Assembly (NCBI RefSeq): GCF_004342225.1
Contig: NZ_SMAR01000008.1
Location: 1-64,000, forward strand
Direction: 5' to 3'
Source of the DNA: Martelella mediterranea
Lineage (GTDB): Bacteria; Pseudomonadota; Alphaproteobacteria; Rhizobiales; Rhizobiaceae
DNA length: 64,000 nt
The notes under the pieces were generated by a model. The model did not search any database. It was not told the origin of the DNA and saw nothing but the letters and a program-made list of their open reading frames with translations. Numbering within the stretch: the stretch's first letter is position 1; each line of letters opens with the position of its first letter. Below, piece after piece: positions 7,933 to 17,106 of this stretch. Made by a program: the position numbers and the translations under genes.

Positions 7933-9312
7933 TCAAGCGTTGATTGCGAGTTTCTTCTCTTCGTAAGCGCTCTTCATACGTTCTGCCATCAGGAAGGCCA
8001 ACTCCAGCGCCTGATCGGCGTTCATGCGCGGATCGCAATGGGTATGATAGCGATCATGCAGATCTTCACCCGTCAGCGCCCAGGCACCGCCGGTGCACTC
8101 TGTTACGTTATTGCCAGTCATCTCGATATGAACGCCGCCGGGATAGCTGCCCTCAGCGCGATGGATCTGGAAGAAGCTTTCAACCTCGGAAAGAATGCGC
8201 TCAAACGGACGCGTCTTGTATGAATTGAGCGTGATCGTGTTGCCATGCATGGGATCACACGACCAGACGACTTTTTTGCCCTCCCGCTCCACGGCACGGA
8301 TGAGGCGCGGCAGATGCTCGGCAACCTTGTCATGCCCGAAACGGCAAATCAAAGTCAGACGTCCGGCTTCGTTGTCCGGGTTCAGGATATCCGTCAGACG
8401 AAGAAGATCATCTTCATCCATGGACGGGCCACATTTCAATCCAATCGGGTTCTTGATACCACGCGCATATTCGATATGTGCATGGTCTGCCTGGCGCGTG
8501 CGGTCGCCAATCCAGATCATGTGGCCAGAGGTGGCGTACCAGTCACCGGAGGTCGAATCGACGCGCGTGAGCGCTTCCTCGTAACCAAGAAGCAGGGCTT
8601 CATGGCTGGTGAAGAAATCAGTTTCGCTCAGGGCATGATTACTCTCGGCCCGAATGCCGATCGCGCGCATGAACGACATGGTTTCAGAAAGCCGGTCTGC
8701 CAGGATTTTATAGCGTTCTCCCTGCGGGCTGTCCTTCACGAAGCCGAGCATCCACTGATGTACATTTTCCAGATTGGCATAACCGCCCATGGAAAAGGCG
8801 CGCAGAAGATTAAGTGTTGCGGCAGACTGGCGGTAGGCCATGATCTGACGATGGGGATCAGGCACACGGGATGCTTCGGTAAAATCAATACCGTTGATGA
8901 TGTCGCCGCGGTAGCTAGGCAATGTCACGCCATCAATCGTTTCATCCGGCTTAGAGCGTGGCTTGGCAAACTGACCGGCGATGCGGCCAACCTTGACCAC
9001 CGGCTGCTGCGCTCCAAACGTCAGCACCACAGCCATCTGCAAAAAGGCACGGAAAAAATCACGGATTGTATCAGCACCATGTTCGGCAAAGCTTTCCGCA
9101 CAGTCACCACCCTGCAGCAGAAAACCTCTTCCCTCGCTCACTTCGGCGAGAGCCGATTTCAGCTTGCGCGCCTCCCCGGCAAAGACCAGCGGCGGATAGG
9201 AAGCGAGCGAAGCCTCAGCCTCGGCGAGTTTCTCCTGATCCGGATATTCTGGCACCTGCAGAATCGGTTTCTTGCGCCAGCTACCCGGGGTCCAGTTATT
9301 GATACTATCCAT
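7933..9312 (-). CDS. aroG: 3-deoxy-7-phosphoheptulonate (DAHP) synthase, class II
   Basis: First step of the shikimate pathway: condenses phosphoenolpyruvate and erythrose 4-phosphate. The sequence is the class II (plant/mycobacterial) type, about 459 aa, with GGDCAESF near residue 71, [19 protein letters not shown] and the metal/substrate region MHGNT. It starts with the family phrase WTPGSWR. Three near starts exist (GTG 9321, ATG 9318, ATG 9312); 9312 sits at the best distance from AGGTG. No feedback domain is visible. Confidence 0.95.
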   Translation of the reverse strand: MDSINNWTPGSWRKKPILQVPEYPDQEKLAEAEASLASYPPLVFAGEARKLKSALAEVSEGRGFLLQGGDCAESFAEHGADTIRDFFRAFLQMAVVLTFGAQQPVVKVGRIAGQFAKPRSKPDETIDGVTLPSYRGDIINGIDFTEASRVPDPHRQIMAYRQSAATLNLLRAFSMGGYANLENVHQWMLGFVKDSPQGERYKILADRLSETMSFMRAIGIRAESNHALSETDFFTSHEALLLGYEEALTRVDSTSGDWYATSGHMIWIGDRTRQADHAHIEYARGIKNPIGLKCGPSMDEDDLLRLTDILNPDNEAGRLTLICRFGHDKVAEHLPRLIRAVEREGKKVVWSCDPMHGNTITLNSYKTRPFERILSEVESFFQIHRAEGSYPGGVHIEMTGNNVTECTGGAWALTGEDLHDRYHTHCDPRMNADQALELAFLMAERMKSAYEEKKLAINA

Positions 9313-9412
9313 TGTCATCACCTAAACTTGGCGGCCCGGAACATTGCGGGCCTGCCTCACTCCCTTAGACGCGGGCTTATAGACGTTTCCGCCTTTTTTG
9401 TATACCCGCACG

Positions 9413-10276
9413 TCAGGCCTCGAAACCACCCGCAAGCACTTCACGGTGCGCTTTCAGCAGATCAGCAACACGCTCAATCACTGTGCGCACTTCCGGCCGG
9501 TGGCGATCATCATCGTTTGCCACAATAAAAAGCGGGTGGGTCAGTTCCTCAATCACGTCTCCGTCGCGTTTCAGCATTGGGCTGGCATCACCCAGATGCA
9601 CGGGCAAAACGCCACGTCCGGCACCACTTGCAATAAGCTCGGCGACCAGATGCCGTTCTTCTGTCCACGTCATGATCCCCGGTTCATGGTTTTCAAAAAC
9701 CCACCGATCGGGCGGCGTCACTGCTGAGGCCGTGGCGACCGAGATCCAGGGCAGATCCCCCACGTCGGATCCGCGCGGTCTATAAACTGCATAAGACATA
9801 CTGACCGAGCGGCGAACAGCCAGATTACCGCTGTCCGGGCGGGTGGGAAGAACCGCAACATCGGCAGGACGAAAGGTCAGATCAAGCGATGGACCGGCAG
9901 AACAGCTGCAAATGCGAAACTTGTCGTCAGCCCCACGAATATCCTGGATGTGGCTGGCGATGAAACCGGAAAGCCACAGATCGGAAGCTATGGAAACAAC
10001 CGGGAGGGCGAAGGCATGGCGATGCCATTCGGAAATATCCTCGGCAATATTCTGCATCGCACGCACGCGCTCAAACAGGATTTCACCATCATGAGCCAGC
10101 TGATAGCCGCGCTTGGACCTGACGAATAATGCCCTGCCCAGCGTTCGCTCCAGCGCCAGCATTCGCCGCCCGATTGTGGGGGCGGATATCCCGGTGCGCT
10201 GTGCAGCGGAACTCAGGCCGCCGGTTTCGGCCACCACGTAGAACAGGTGAAGATCATCCCAGCCTGCCTCTGCCAT
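9413..10276 (-). CDS. LysR family transcriptional regulator
   Basis: A 287-aa regulator. The N-terminal winged helix-turn-helix (about 6-65) contains LHLFYVVAETGGLSSAAQRTGIS and the recognition helix region APTIGRRMLALE. The rest is a LysR-type effector-binding domain, somewhat divergent from the usual LysR_substrate pattern. The ligand cannot be read from the sequence. It is transcribed away from a small plus-strand ORF at 10435, and an inverted repeat at 10349-10368 between them is a candidate operator. No neighbouring metabolic gene clearly identifies its regulon. Confidence 0.88.
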   Translation of the reverse strand: MAEAGWDDLHLFYVVAETGGLSSAAQRTGISAPTIGRRMLALERTLGRALFVRSKRGYQLAHDGEILFERVRAMQNIAEDISEWHRHAFALPVVSIASDLWLSGFIASHIQDIRGADDKFRICSCSAGPSLDLTFRPADVAVLPTRPDSGNLAVRRSVSMSYAVYRPRGSDVGDLPWISVATASAVTPPDRWVFENHEPGIMTWTEERHLVAELIASGAGRGVLPVHLGDASPMLKRDGDVIEELTHPLFIVANDDDRHRPEVRTVIERVADLLKAHREVLAGGFEA

Positions 10277-10348
10277 TCCGCCCTCACCATTAAGCCTTCA
10301 AAAACCTGAATCTATAGCGCTGCTTGCACACGGCGCAAAGCATACATG

Positions 10349-10368
10349 AATGAAACAGCGCTTTCATT
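10349..10368. promoter_or_regulatory. Inverted repeat upstream of the LysR gene, candidate operator
   Basis: AATGAAA and TTTCATT arms are separated by CAGCGC. The site is about 73 bp upstream of the LysR start and 67 bp upstream of the small plus-strand ORF. LysR proteins usually bind spaced dyads containing T-N11-A in the divergent promoter region, so autoregulation is plausible. Confidence 0.4.
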
Positions 10369-10434
10369 TCTGAAGCTACAACGCTTCTGCTTCAAAGCGT
10401 AAATCATCGTCATCTCATTCCGAAGAGGTCAAAA

Positions 10435-10581
10435 ATGATTGATTGGTTTACACTGTCTCGAAAGACACCCTTGCAGAAAAAGCCGCGCCATCCTCTTTCC
10501 GATCCGCTCGAAAATGAAGAATGGCGCGGCCTTTCATGGACAGTTCCTCTGTTTAGCAAACTGCTGAGATCAAGGCGCTGA
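10435..10581 (+). CDS. Small basic protein of 48 residues, unknown function
   Basis: An ATG with GAAGAGG 6 nt upstream opens 48 codons ending in TGA, just before the convergent gor gene. The product starts MIDWFTLSRKTP and ends KLLRSRR; it is basic, rich in Trp, Leu and Pro, and lacks a signal peptide. Two 10-bp inverted repeats (10482-10491 and 10521-10530) lie inside the frame, so the locus could instead make a structured RNA. The gene is isolated between two minus-strand genes. I do not recognise it. Confidence 0.45.
   Translation: MIDWFTLSRKTPLQKKPRHPLSDPLENEEWRGLSWTVPLFSKLLRSRR
10482..10530. repeat. 10-bp inverted repeat with 29-nt spacer inside a small ORF
   Basis: GCCGCGCCAT at 10482-10491 is exactly repeated in inverted form as ATGGCGCGGC at 10521-10530. 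As RNA this gives a long-looped hairpin with a GC-rich stem. It is too widely spaced for a normal terminator and no T-run follows. Confidence 0.6.
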
Positions 10582-10586
10582 AAACC

Positions 10587-11975
10587 TCAGACCTTCTCGC
10601 CATTTTTAACGCGATAGGTTGGGTTATACATCGTCACAAGCTCTTCACTCGCGGTCGGGTGAACGGCCATGGTGCGATCAAAGGCATCCTTGGTGCAGCC
10701 GCCCTTCAGGGCAATACCAACAAGCTGCGCCATTTCGCCCGCCTCGTGACCCAGAATATGCGCACCGACGACCTGGCGATCCGCTGCGTTGACGATCAGT
10801 TTCATGACCGTCTTTTCCTCACGCCCGGAAAGAGTTGCTTTCATCGGCCGGAACTTGGCCAGATAAACTTCCAGTTCCTCAAAGCGTTCAGCGGCCTCGT
10901 CTTCAGACAACCCTACGGTTCCGATTTCAGGCTGCGAGAAGACAGCGGTTGCAATCAGGTCATGATCCGGCGTTGTCGGATTGTCCTTGTACTCGGTTTC
11001 GATGAAGCACATTGCCTCATGAATAGCGACAGGGGTGAGCTGAACACGATCCGTCACGTCGCCAAGCGCATAGATGTAATCGACATTCGTACGCGAATAC
11101 TGATCAACCTTGATCGCTCCCTTGGCATCCGTCTCGACACCGACAGATTCAAGCCCCAGACCATTTGTGTTGGGTGAACGGCCTAGCGCCATCATCACCT
11201 TGTCAACATTGAAAACATGCCCGTTTTTGGTCTCAGCCTTCAGACGGCCATCTGCGGCCTGCGCCACATCAAGGATGGTATCACGGCAGACCACACGTAT
11301 GCCCTTCTGCTCCATGGCTTCACGCAAATTGGTTCGCATATCCATATCGAAGCCGCGAAGAATTTCCTCGCCGCGATAGATAAGCGTCGTTTCGACACCG
11401 AGGCCGTTGAAGATGTTGGCAAACTCGACCGCGATATAGCCGCCACCGGTAATCGCGATGGATTTCGGCAGTTCTTCCAGATGAAATGCATCATTTGAGG
11501 AAATGCAAAATTCCGAGCCAGGCATTTCCGGATGAAGGTTTGGTGCGCCACCGACAGCCACAAGGATCTTCTCCGCCGTCACTTCACGACCGGAAGATAC
11601 AAGGCGCAGACGATGCGGCCCGATGATTTCAGCGCGACTTTCGAGGATTTCAGCCCCCGCATTCTCAAGCCCCTTTCTGTAGAGGCCTTCAAGACGCGCG
11701 ATTTCCTTGTCCTTGGCGCTGATCAGCGCCTTCCAATCGAAGCTGCGCTCTCCCACACTCCAGCCGTAACCGGTCGCATCCTCGAAGTGTTCAGGGAACT
11801 GAGAAGCATAGACGAACAGTTTCTTAGGCACGCAACCGCGGATGACACAGGTTCCGCCAAAGCGATACTCTTCAGCAATGGCAACCCGCTTGCCCATACC
11901 CGCGGCAAGACGTGCAGCACGCACACCACCCGAGCCACCGCCGATAACAAAAAGGTCAAAATCGTAAGTGCTCAT
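10587..11975 (-). CDS. gor: Glutathione-disulfide reductase
   Basis: Cytoplasmic FAD enzyme that reduces oxidised glutathione with NADPH. It is 462 aa, the expected size. Visible features are the FAD-binding GGGSGGVRAARLAA near the N-terminus, the redox disulfide GGTCVIRGCVPKK (about residues 41-53), the NAD(P)H-binding ITGGGYIAVEFA in the middle, and the C-terminal catalytic motif HPTASEE. The pair redox cysteine plus HPTxxEE identifies the class I disulfide reductase family; the GCVPKK form and overall match favour Gor over lipoamide dehydrogenase. Confidence 0.95.
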   Translation of the reverse strand: MSTYDFDLFVIGGGSGGVRAARLAAGMGKRVAIAEEYRFGGTCVIRGCVPKKLFVYASQFPEHFEDATGYGWSVGERSFDWKALISAKDKEIARLEGLYRKGLENAGAEILESRAEIIGPHRLRLVSSGREVTAEKILVAVGGAPNLHPEMPGSEFCISSNDAFHLEELPKSIAITGGGYIAVEFANIFNGLGVETTLIYRGEEILRGFDMDMRTNLREAMEQKGIRVVCRDTILDVAQAADGRLKAETKNGHVFNVDKVMMALGRSPNTNGLGLESVGVETDAKGAIKVDQYSRTNVDYIYALGDVTDRVQLTPVAIHEAMCFIETEYKDNPTTPDHDLIATAVFSQPEIGTVGLSEDEAAERFEELEVYLAKFRPMKATLSGREEKTVMKLIVNAADRQVVGAHILGHEAGEMAQLVGIALKGGCTKDAFDRTMAVHPTASEELVTMYNPTYRVKNGEKV

Positions 11976-12052
11976 CCGTCCGCTCCTTCGCGCAATATCA
12001 TTTAATTACTTCGCATGATCGGTAGGGCATATGGCGTCCCGTATTGCAAAAA

Positions 12053-12076
12053 TAAAGCCCGCGAGGGCGGGCTTTA
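12053..12076. terminator. Hairpin terminator after the DUF2059 gene
   Basis: Perfect 10-bp arms TAAAGCCCGC and GCGGGCTTTA with a GAGG loop, flanked by A/T runs on both sides. It lies downstream of the minus-strand DUF2059 gene and in front of gor. Confidence 0.8.
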
Positions 12077-12108
12077 TAATTTACCGGAAACCACCCCAAA
12101 ACAGGGAC

Positions 12109-12648
12109 CTATTCAGAGGCGTTTTCACCGCCACTCTGATCGGCAATCCGCTGGCTAAGTTCCTGCTGTGCCTGTGCATTGAGATCACGGGCAATACCGC
12201 GTGCCCATATGTCACCGGCCTGGCTCAGCTCACGGGCCGCAATCGGGCCATACTGAATGAACTTCTTGCCGACATCAGAGCTGTAGAAATCAGCAAGAGC
12301 TACCAGTTCTTCCTGCGAGAAGATCTTAGCATAGATCTGCGCAGCTTCGTTTTCGAGATCACCGCGACGCGAGGCCAGGGAAACAGCTGTATCGGTCACG
12401 ACCTGATCAATCATCTCATGATAGTTCGGATACACCTGTGTCAGCTGCGACTGAACAAGATCAGCCTGATTCGGCAGGATTTCGTCGAACTGCTCGGTTA
12501 TGCCGAGCGCATCAAGCGCATTGCGCGCTGCTTCAAGATGTTCCGGCGTCGCATCCTGCGCGGATGCCGAAGAAAAAACGCCAAGTCCGGCAAGCGCGAC
12601 GACTGCGACAGCCACAGATCGGCCGACCTTTGCTGGAAAATTCATCAA
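12109..12648 (-). CDS. DUF2059 domain-containing exported protein
   Basis: 179 aa with a signal peptide of about 30 residues ending in SSASA-Q. The mature part is the DUF2059 helical domain, recognisable by the phrases near QIYAKIFSQEELVALADFY and a following VGKKFI. Proteins of this family are periplasmic or outer-membrane associated and of unknown function. The gene starts 11 nt after rpiA ends, so both are in one transcript that stops at the hairpin at 12053-12076. Confidence 0.85.
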   Translation of the reverse strand: MMNFPAKVGRSVAVAVVALAGLGVFSSASAQDATPEHLEAARNALDALGITEQFDEILPNQADLVQSQLTQVYPNYHEMIDQVVTDTAVSLASRRGDLENEAAQIYAKIFSQEELVALADFYSSDVGKKFIQYGPIAARELSQAGDIWARGIARDLNAQAQQELSQRIADQSGGENASE

Positions 12649-12659
12649 TGAACTCCTGT

Positions 12660-13358
12660 CTACTCGATTGGTTTCAATGTGCGAATGCCGCTGTCCGTCG
12701 CTACGATCGCCAACGTAGCGATGTTGATGAACAGGCCGTGTTCGACGACGCCGGGAATCGAATTCAACGCGTCTGATAAAGCCTGTGCATCCGGAATGCG
12801 GCCAAATGATGCATCAATAATATAGTGACCGCCATCGGTCATGAACGGTCCGTCACCTGATCGGCGCAGGTTAAGAGCACCTGAAAGGCCCAGCTCGGTC
12901 GCATATCGCTCAATCTTCAGTCGCGTTGCCTCCAGCCCGAAAGGCATGACCTCAACGGGAAGTGGAAACGCACCGAGCTTTTCGACAACCTTGCTATCGT
13001 CCGCAATCACGATCATGCGATTCGATGCCGATGCGACGATTTTTTCGCGCAGCAAAGCTCCGCCGCCGCCCTTGATCAGACTGAGCGACGGATCGATTTC
13101 ATCGGCGCCGTCAATCGTCAGATCAAGCTCTGGCATTTCATCAAGCGACTTGACCGGAATCCCAAGCTCAAGGCACTGACGCGCCGTCGCTTCGGAGGTC
13201 GGCACACCCGCCACATCGAATCCTTGGGCCACCTTCTCACCGAGAAGTGTGACAAACTCACGGGCTGTGCTGCCGGTACCGATCCCCAGGCGCATCCCGT
13301 TTTCGACATATCCTAAAGCCGTTTCGGCAGCTTTGACCTTTAACTGACGCGCGTCCAT
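12660..13358 (-). CDS. rpiA: Ribose-5-phosphate isomerase A
   Basis: Interconverts ribose 5-phosphate and ribulose 5-phosphate in the pentose phosphate pathway. The 232-aa sequence shows the phosphate-binding [12 protein letters not shown] near residue 24, the catalytic [10 protein letters not shown] and the [12 protein letters not shown] loop. Start at ATG 13358. It is the first gene of a pair with the DUF2059 gene. The downstream pathway partner rpe lies at 37.5 kb, not nearby. Confidence 0.95.
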   Translation of the reverse strand: MDARQLKVKAAETALGYVENGMRLGIGTGSTAREFVTLLGEKVAQGFDVAGVPTSEATARQCLELGIPVKSLDEMPELDLTIDGADEIDPSLSLIKGGGGALLREKIVASASNRMIVIADDSKVVEKLGAFPLPVEVMPFGLEATRLKIERYATELGLSGALNLRRSGDGPFMTDGGHYIIDASFGRIPDAQALSDALNSIPGVVEHGLFINIATLAIVATDSGIRTLKPIE

Positions 13359-13389
13359 GCGTCACATGCTCCCATATGATTAATGCCAA

Positions 13390-13414
13390 GGTGTTTACAC
13401 GCCGAAGGCGGTAA
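13390..13414. other. Imperfect hairpin upstream of rpiA
   Basis: GTTTACACGCC and GGCGGTAAAC form a stem with one bulged A around a GAA loop. A second small stem, GCTCA-N7-TGAGC containing another GTTTAC, lies about 30 bp further on. Both are in the divergent rpiA/gph region and could be protein-binding sites. No consensus is recognised. Confidence 0.3.
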
Positions 13415-13584
13415 ACGAAAGACCCTTTGAACAACCCGGTGGCTCATGTTTACTGAGCACACGTTTTAAACGGCACTGTTCAGAAACTGCAATCTATAGC
13501 AATACGAGCGAGATTAAACCGCAAAACGCAAATACGGCTTTCATAGCCTCACATATCCCTCCCCTGATTATCTGAGGAAAACGC

Positions 13585-14256
13585 ATGTCATCTTCACTTG
13601 TCATTTTCGATCTGGACGGCACGCTTGTCGATACAGCACCAGACCTTATCGAAAGCCTGAACCACGCTATCGCGCCAGCCGGCCTTAAACCTTTCACAAT
13701 TGAGCAGTTGAACCTTCTCGTGGGAAAGGGCGTCAGAGTGATGATTGAACGGGCGTTCGACTACCACAAGACGACGCTCGATGAAGAAACCTTCAACAAT
13801 TGCTTTGCGCGGTTCACGGAGCACTATCGGGCAGGCATGCCGGGAAAAAGCCGCCCTTACCCCGGAATTGTTGCAGCGCTGGAGCGTCTGAAAGCGACAG
13901 GCTATGATCTGGCCGTATGCACAAATAAACGCGAAAACCTGACAATGCCGCTTTTGGAAGGGCTGGATCTCACACATCACTTCAAAGTGATCACGGGCGG
14001 CGACACTTTTCCTTTCCGCAAGCCGGATCCCCGCCACGTGCTGGGCACGATCGAACGTGCAAATGGCGATGCCGCACGCACGGTGATGGTCGGAGACAGC
14101 TCCAATGATATCGATTCTGCGAAGGGCGCAAAGGTGGCCGCTATAGCTGTCAGCTTTGGCTATGCTGATCGCCCGCCTGAAGAGCTTGGCGCCGACAGGC
14201 TCATCAATCATTACGACCAGCTAACGTCAGCGCTCATAAAAGAACTCATCGGGTAG
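13585..14256 (+). CDS. gph: Phosphoglycolate phosphatase (HAD family)
   Basis: HAD hydrolase of 223 aa. Motif I is FDLDGTLVDTAPDL at the N-terminus, motif II is around CTNKRE, and motif III/IV is FRKPDPRHV then MVGDSSNDIDSAKGA. The cap insertion after motif I is the Gph subclass, so 2-phosphoglycolate is the likely substrate, although HAD specificity is hard to fix from sequence. It is a single gene facing the L,D-transpeptidase gene, with a shared terminator between. Confidence 0.9.
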   Translation: MSSSLVIFDLDGTLVDTAPDLIESLNHAIAPAGLKPFTIEQLNLLVGKGVRVMIERAFDYHKTTLDEETFNNCFARFTEHYRAGMPGKSRPYPGIVAALERLKATGYDLAVCTNKRENLTMPLLEGLDLTHHFKVITGGDTFPFRKPDPRHVLGTIERANGDAARTVMVGDSSNDIDSAKGAKVAAIAVSFGYADRPPEELGADRLINHYDQLTSALIKELIG

Positions 14257-14261
14257 CAAAG

Positions 14262-14295
14262 AAAGAGCGGGGTTGCACAGCCGCCCCGCTCTTTT
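14262..14295. terminator. Bidirectional terminator between gph and an L,D-transpeptidase gene
   Basis: AAAGAGCGGGG and CCCCGCTCTTT form a perfect 11-bp stem with an 11-nt loop, with T-runs on the exit of either strand. Confidence 0.9.
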
Positions 14296-14319
14296 AGTTA
14301 TCTTATTTTCATTCAACGA

Positions 14320-16254
14320 TCAGCTCTGGCGTGCATCACTTTCAGCGTCGAAAGCACGCTCCAGATACATGTCACGATCATAGACATCGTCGTAGTACTG
14401 GATTTCGCCGTTCGCATCCGGCCACGCGGTGAAATAGGATACATAAACCGGGAACTGCTGAGGAACCTCGACTGGCGTGTTCACGCCCGTTGCAATTTCC
14501 GCGTCGATATCAGCTTCCGGAACGCCGAGCACGGCGGCCGCCATTTTCTTAGGATCGGACAGGCGGATACAGCCATGGCTGAGTGCACGCTCGTCACGTT
14601 CAAAATACTTCTTCTGCGGTGTATCATGCATGTAGATCGCATGATCATTCGGGAACAAAATTTTCAGCTGACCCAGCGCATTGCTCGGGCCCGGCTTCTG
14701 ACGAACATCGACCATTGGCGCAGAAGCCCAGTTCACCGAAGCTGATGAGACCTGACGACCGTTATAGCTGACTTCAAAACCGCGCTGGTCGAGATAGGAC
14801 GGGTTCGCCCGAAGCTTCGGCAGATATTCGTTGATGATGATCGAACGCGGCACACCCCAGTAAGGATTGAATTCCACGGTTTCGATTTCATCACGGAAGA
14901 AGTAGGTCTGATTGGTCGGATTGCCGACGACCACGCCCATATCGAAACTTTCGCCATTGTCATCATGATAATAGGCGCGATAAGCGGGCTGGTTGATGAA
15001 CACATAACGCGGGCCAAAATCGTCCGGCAGCCAACGCAGACGTTCCATCGATGTCACGAGCTTCTCAAGCTTGTCGGCATTGGTTTCCACATCAAATGCG
15101 GAAATCGTCTTCGGCCCGATCACGCCATCAACGTAAAGCCCCTGTGAGCGCTGGAAATCCTTCACCAGTTCAACAGCATCACCGGTGTAAGAGGTTTCGC
15201 CATTGTAGTTTGCGAAGAAGTCGGAATGATCATAACGGAATTCAGACGGGCTCTTGCGCCAGATGGCCTTAACGACTTTCGGCAGTTCGGCTTCATCTTC
15301 ACCCGGATGCATATAGGTGCCCGGCGAAAAGACAATCGGCTCGACATACTCATCACTGTTGCGAATCTTCGCCAGCGCCGTTTTCAGTTCAGCGAAGCGC
15401 TCACTTTTCGGGTTGTAGTCTTCCATAAACGCCGTCACGTCGTCGGAAGCTTCAAGACCTTCAATCGCCGCAGACAGATCAACCGGCGTACGCTGCAGAT
15501 CATGAAATTCGGAAATACGATTCGGATCCACACGCCCGCGCTTGGCATCCTGCATGTAGGAAAGTGCCTCTGCTGACAGCACAAGCTCGAACTGCATCAA
15601 CGCTTTTTCACGCGCTGCGTCATCTTCGGCCATCGTAAGGTCGGGCTCTTCAACCTGATAATCGGCGGGATCAAGCCCGTACTCAGCGGCGTTACTCAGA
15701 ACTTTGAGCGCATTTTTGGCGGCAGGCGTAATCTCACCGTCGGAAACCCAGATGAGCGCTCCGCCATTGGAGTAATACTGTTCCAGAGCTGACGCGATGT
15801 CATCGTTTGCCCTGACCTTCGCATCCGTCAGATACTGGCGTGGATCGTCGTGAGCGATTGCAACAGATGTTTCCTGAGCCAGGGCATCACTGGCCGTTCC
15901 GGTGTCAAGCGACGCGACTTCAGCATTTTCCGCTTCGCCTGCGCTTTCAACCGGCTCGATCGCACCGGTGACAACCGGATCCTTGATCTCGCTGATGCTG
16001 ACAAGGCGCATCGGGTCTGCACGGTAGGTATAATATTTAGGTGGCGCGACCTTCGGCACGGAATACGACCGTGTCTGCTTTGGTGCCTGCGTCGGCTGCT
16101 GCTGCTGCACAGCTGCGCCACGATCAGCCTCTTTCTGACGACCGCGAAGAATGTCCATCAAAGTCAAAGCATTGGCTGTACTCGGAACGGTTACCGCAGA
16201 TACCGCCACCGCCAAAGCGACCGACGAAACGCAAACGGAAAGGATTTTGCGCAA
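14320..16254 (-). CDS. L,D-transpeptidase of the YcbB type with peptidoglycan-binding domain
   Basis: Periplasmic enzyme that cross-links peptidoglycan between meso-diaminopimelate residues. The 644-aa protein has a signal peptide (about 1-29, ANA-L cut), a low-complexity Gln/Pro stretch, a YcbB-like helical region, a peptidoglycan-binding domain around 345-395 (VDGVIGPKTISAF), and a YkuD catalytic domain around 430-600 with the nucleophile motif ALSHGCIRLSDP. The domain order is that of E. coli YcbB (LdtD). In Hyphomicrobiales, L,D-cross-links are abundant and linked to polar growth. Monocistronic. Confidence 0.9.
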   Translation of the reverse strand: MRKILSVCVSSVALAVAVSAVTVPSTANALTLMDILRGRQKEADRGAAVQQQQPTQAPKQTRSYSVPKVAPPKYYTYRADPMRLVSISEIKDPVVTGAIEPVESAGEAENAEVASLDTGTASDALAQETSVAIAHDDPRQYLTDAKVRANDDIASALEQYYSNGGALIWVSDGEITPAAKNALKVLSNAAEYGLDPADYQVEEPDLTMAEDDAAREKALMQFELVLSAEALSYMQDAKRGRVDPNRISEFHDLQRTPVDLSAAIEGLEASDDVTAFMEDYNPKSERFAELKTALAKIRNSDEYVEPIVFSPGTYMHPGEDEAELPKVVKAIWRKSPSEFRYDHSDFFANYNGETSYTGDAVELVKDFQRSQGLYVDGVIGPKTISAFDVETNADKLEKLVTSMERLRWLPDDFGPRYVFINQPAYRAYYHDDNGESFDMGVVVGNPTNQTYFFRDEIETVEFNPYWGVPRSIIINEYLPKLRANPSYLDQRGFEVSYNGRQVSSASVNWASAPMVDVRQKPGPSNALGQLKILFPNDHAIYMHDTPQKKYFERDERALSHGCIRLSDPKKMAAAVLGVPEADIDAEIATGVNTPVEVPQQFPVYVSYFTAWPDANGEIQYYDDVYDRDMYLERAFDAESDARQS

Positions 16255-16443
16255 TTTCTCACCCCATCAGAACAAACTTAAATTAGAGAAACACTACCCT
16301 GTGATCACATGTCGATCCAATAACAATTATGCTATCGCGACATTGTTCCCGGTTGTGTTGAAAGAAAACAACACCCTTTGCGTTGAATTCGATGCTGATT
16401 TTCAATTTATCAATTTATTGCCGATAGATTAACAGACGATGAA

Positions 16444-17106
16444 TCACTGTTTTGACGGCGCCAGAACAAGGACGCAAAAATGTGCCGAAAATGCGCCCGT
16501 CAACTGACAAAGCACAAATGGAACGACATCCACCGGGCGAATGCCCGCATAGGTGTCTGAAAACATTCGCGCCAGAGTGACTGCAGGATTTGCGAATGAA
16601 GTTGAAGCTGTGAACCAGCACGCTGCAAGAATATAAACCGGCACTGCCACGGCAAGGGAATCCGGACGCGTCTCGCGCACGGTCAGAATTGTCAGCATGA
16701 GACCGAACGTCGCAACCCATTCGGCAAGCCACTGCCCGTAGCCGTTTCGCGGATGTATGGAAAACTGCACCACATCCAGACTGAACATGGCATGGGCCAG
16801 ACACACGCCAGCAATGCCACCAACGCACTGGACAGCGATATAGCCAAGAGCGTTTCGATGGTCTATTTCCCCGCGCCACCAGAAGACGGCAGTCACAGCC
16901 GGGTTGAAATGCGCACCGGAAACCGGCAGCAGCGCGGTAATCAGGACATAAAGCATCGCAATTGTCGGAATCACATTACCGAAAAGAGCAACCGCCTTGG
17001 CGTCCCCCGCCAGGGTATCAGCCATAACACCCGAACCGATCACTGCGGTGAGCAAGGCAGCAGTGCCGATAAACTCTGCGGCCAGATTTCGTGTCAGTGT
17101 ACGCAT
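16444..17106 (-). CDS. Aquaporin-family channel, AqpS-like, without selectivity-filter Arg
   Basis: Six-helix membrane channel of 220 aa. Two NPA boxes are present: FNPAVT (N68-A70) and ANPAVT (N173-A175). In water and glycerol channels the second NPA is followed by Arg (NPAR), the aromatic/arginine filter; here it is Val176. AqpS-type channels of rhizobia, which pass arsenite or methylarsenicals, have a Val at this place as far as I recall. No arsenic genes lie beside it. The function is therefore a neutral-solute or metalloid channel; the arsenic role is inference. Confidence 0.85.
   Translation of the reverse strand: MRTLTRNLAAEFIGTAALLTAVIGSGVMADTLAGDAKAVALFGNVIPTIAMLYVLITALLPVSGAHFNPAVTAVFWWRGEIDHRNALGYIAVQCVGGIAGVCLAHAMFSLDVVQFSIHPRNGYGQWLAEWVATFGLMLTILTVRETRPDSLAVAVPVYILAACWFTASTSFANPAVTLARMFSDTYAGIRPVDVVPFVLCQLTGAFSAHFCVLVLAPSKQ

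Noticed and set aside
8245-9528. Long plus-strand ORF (427 codons) opposite aroG
   Set aside because: It is the antisense shadow of a clear class II DAHP synthase with all family motifs, lacks a recognisable domain, and has no good ribosome binding site.
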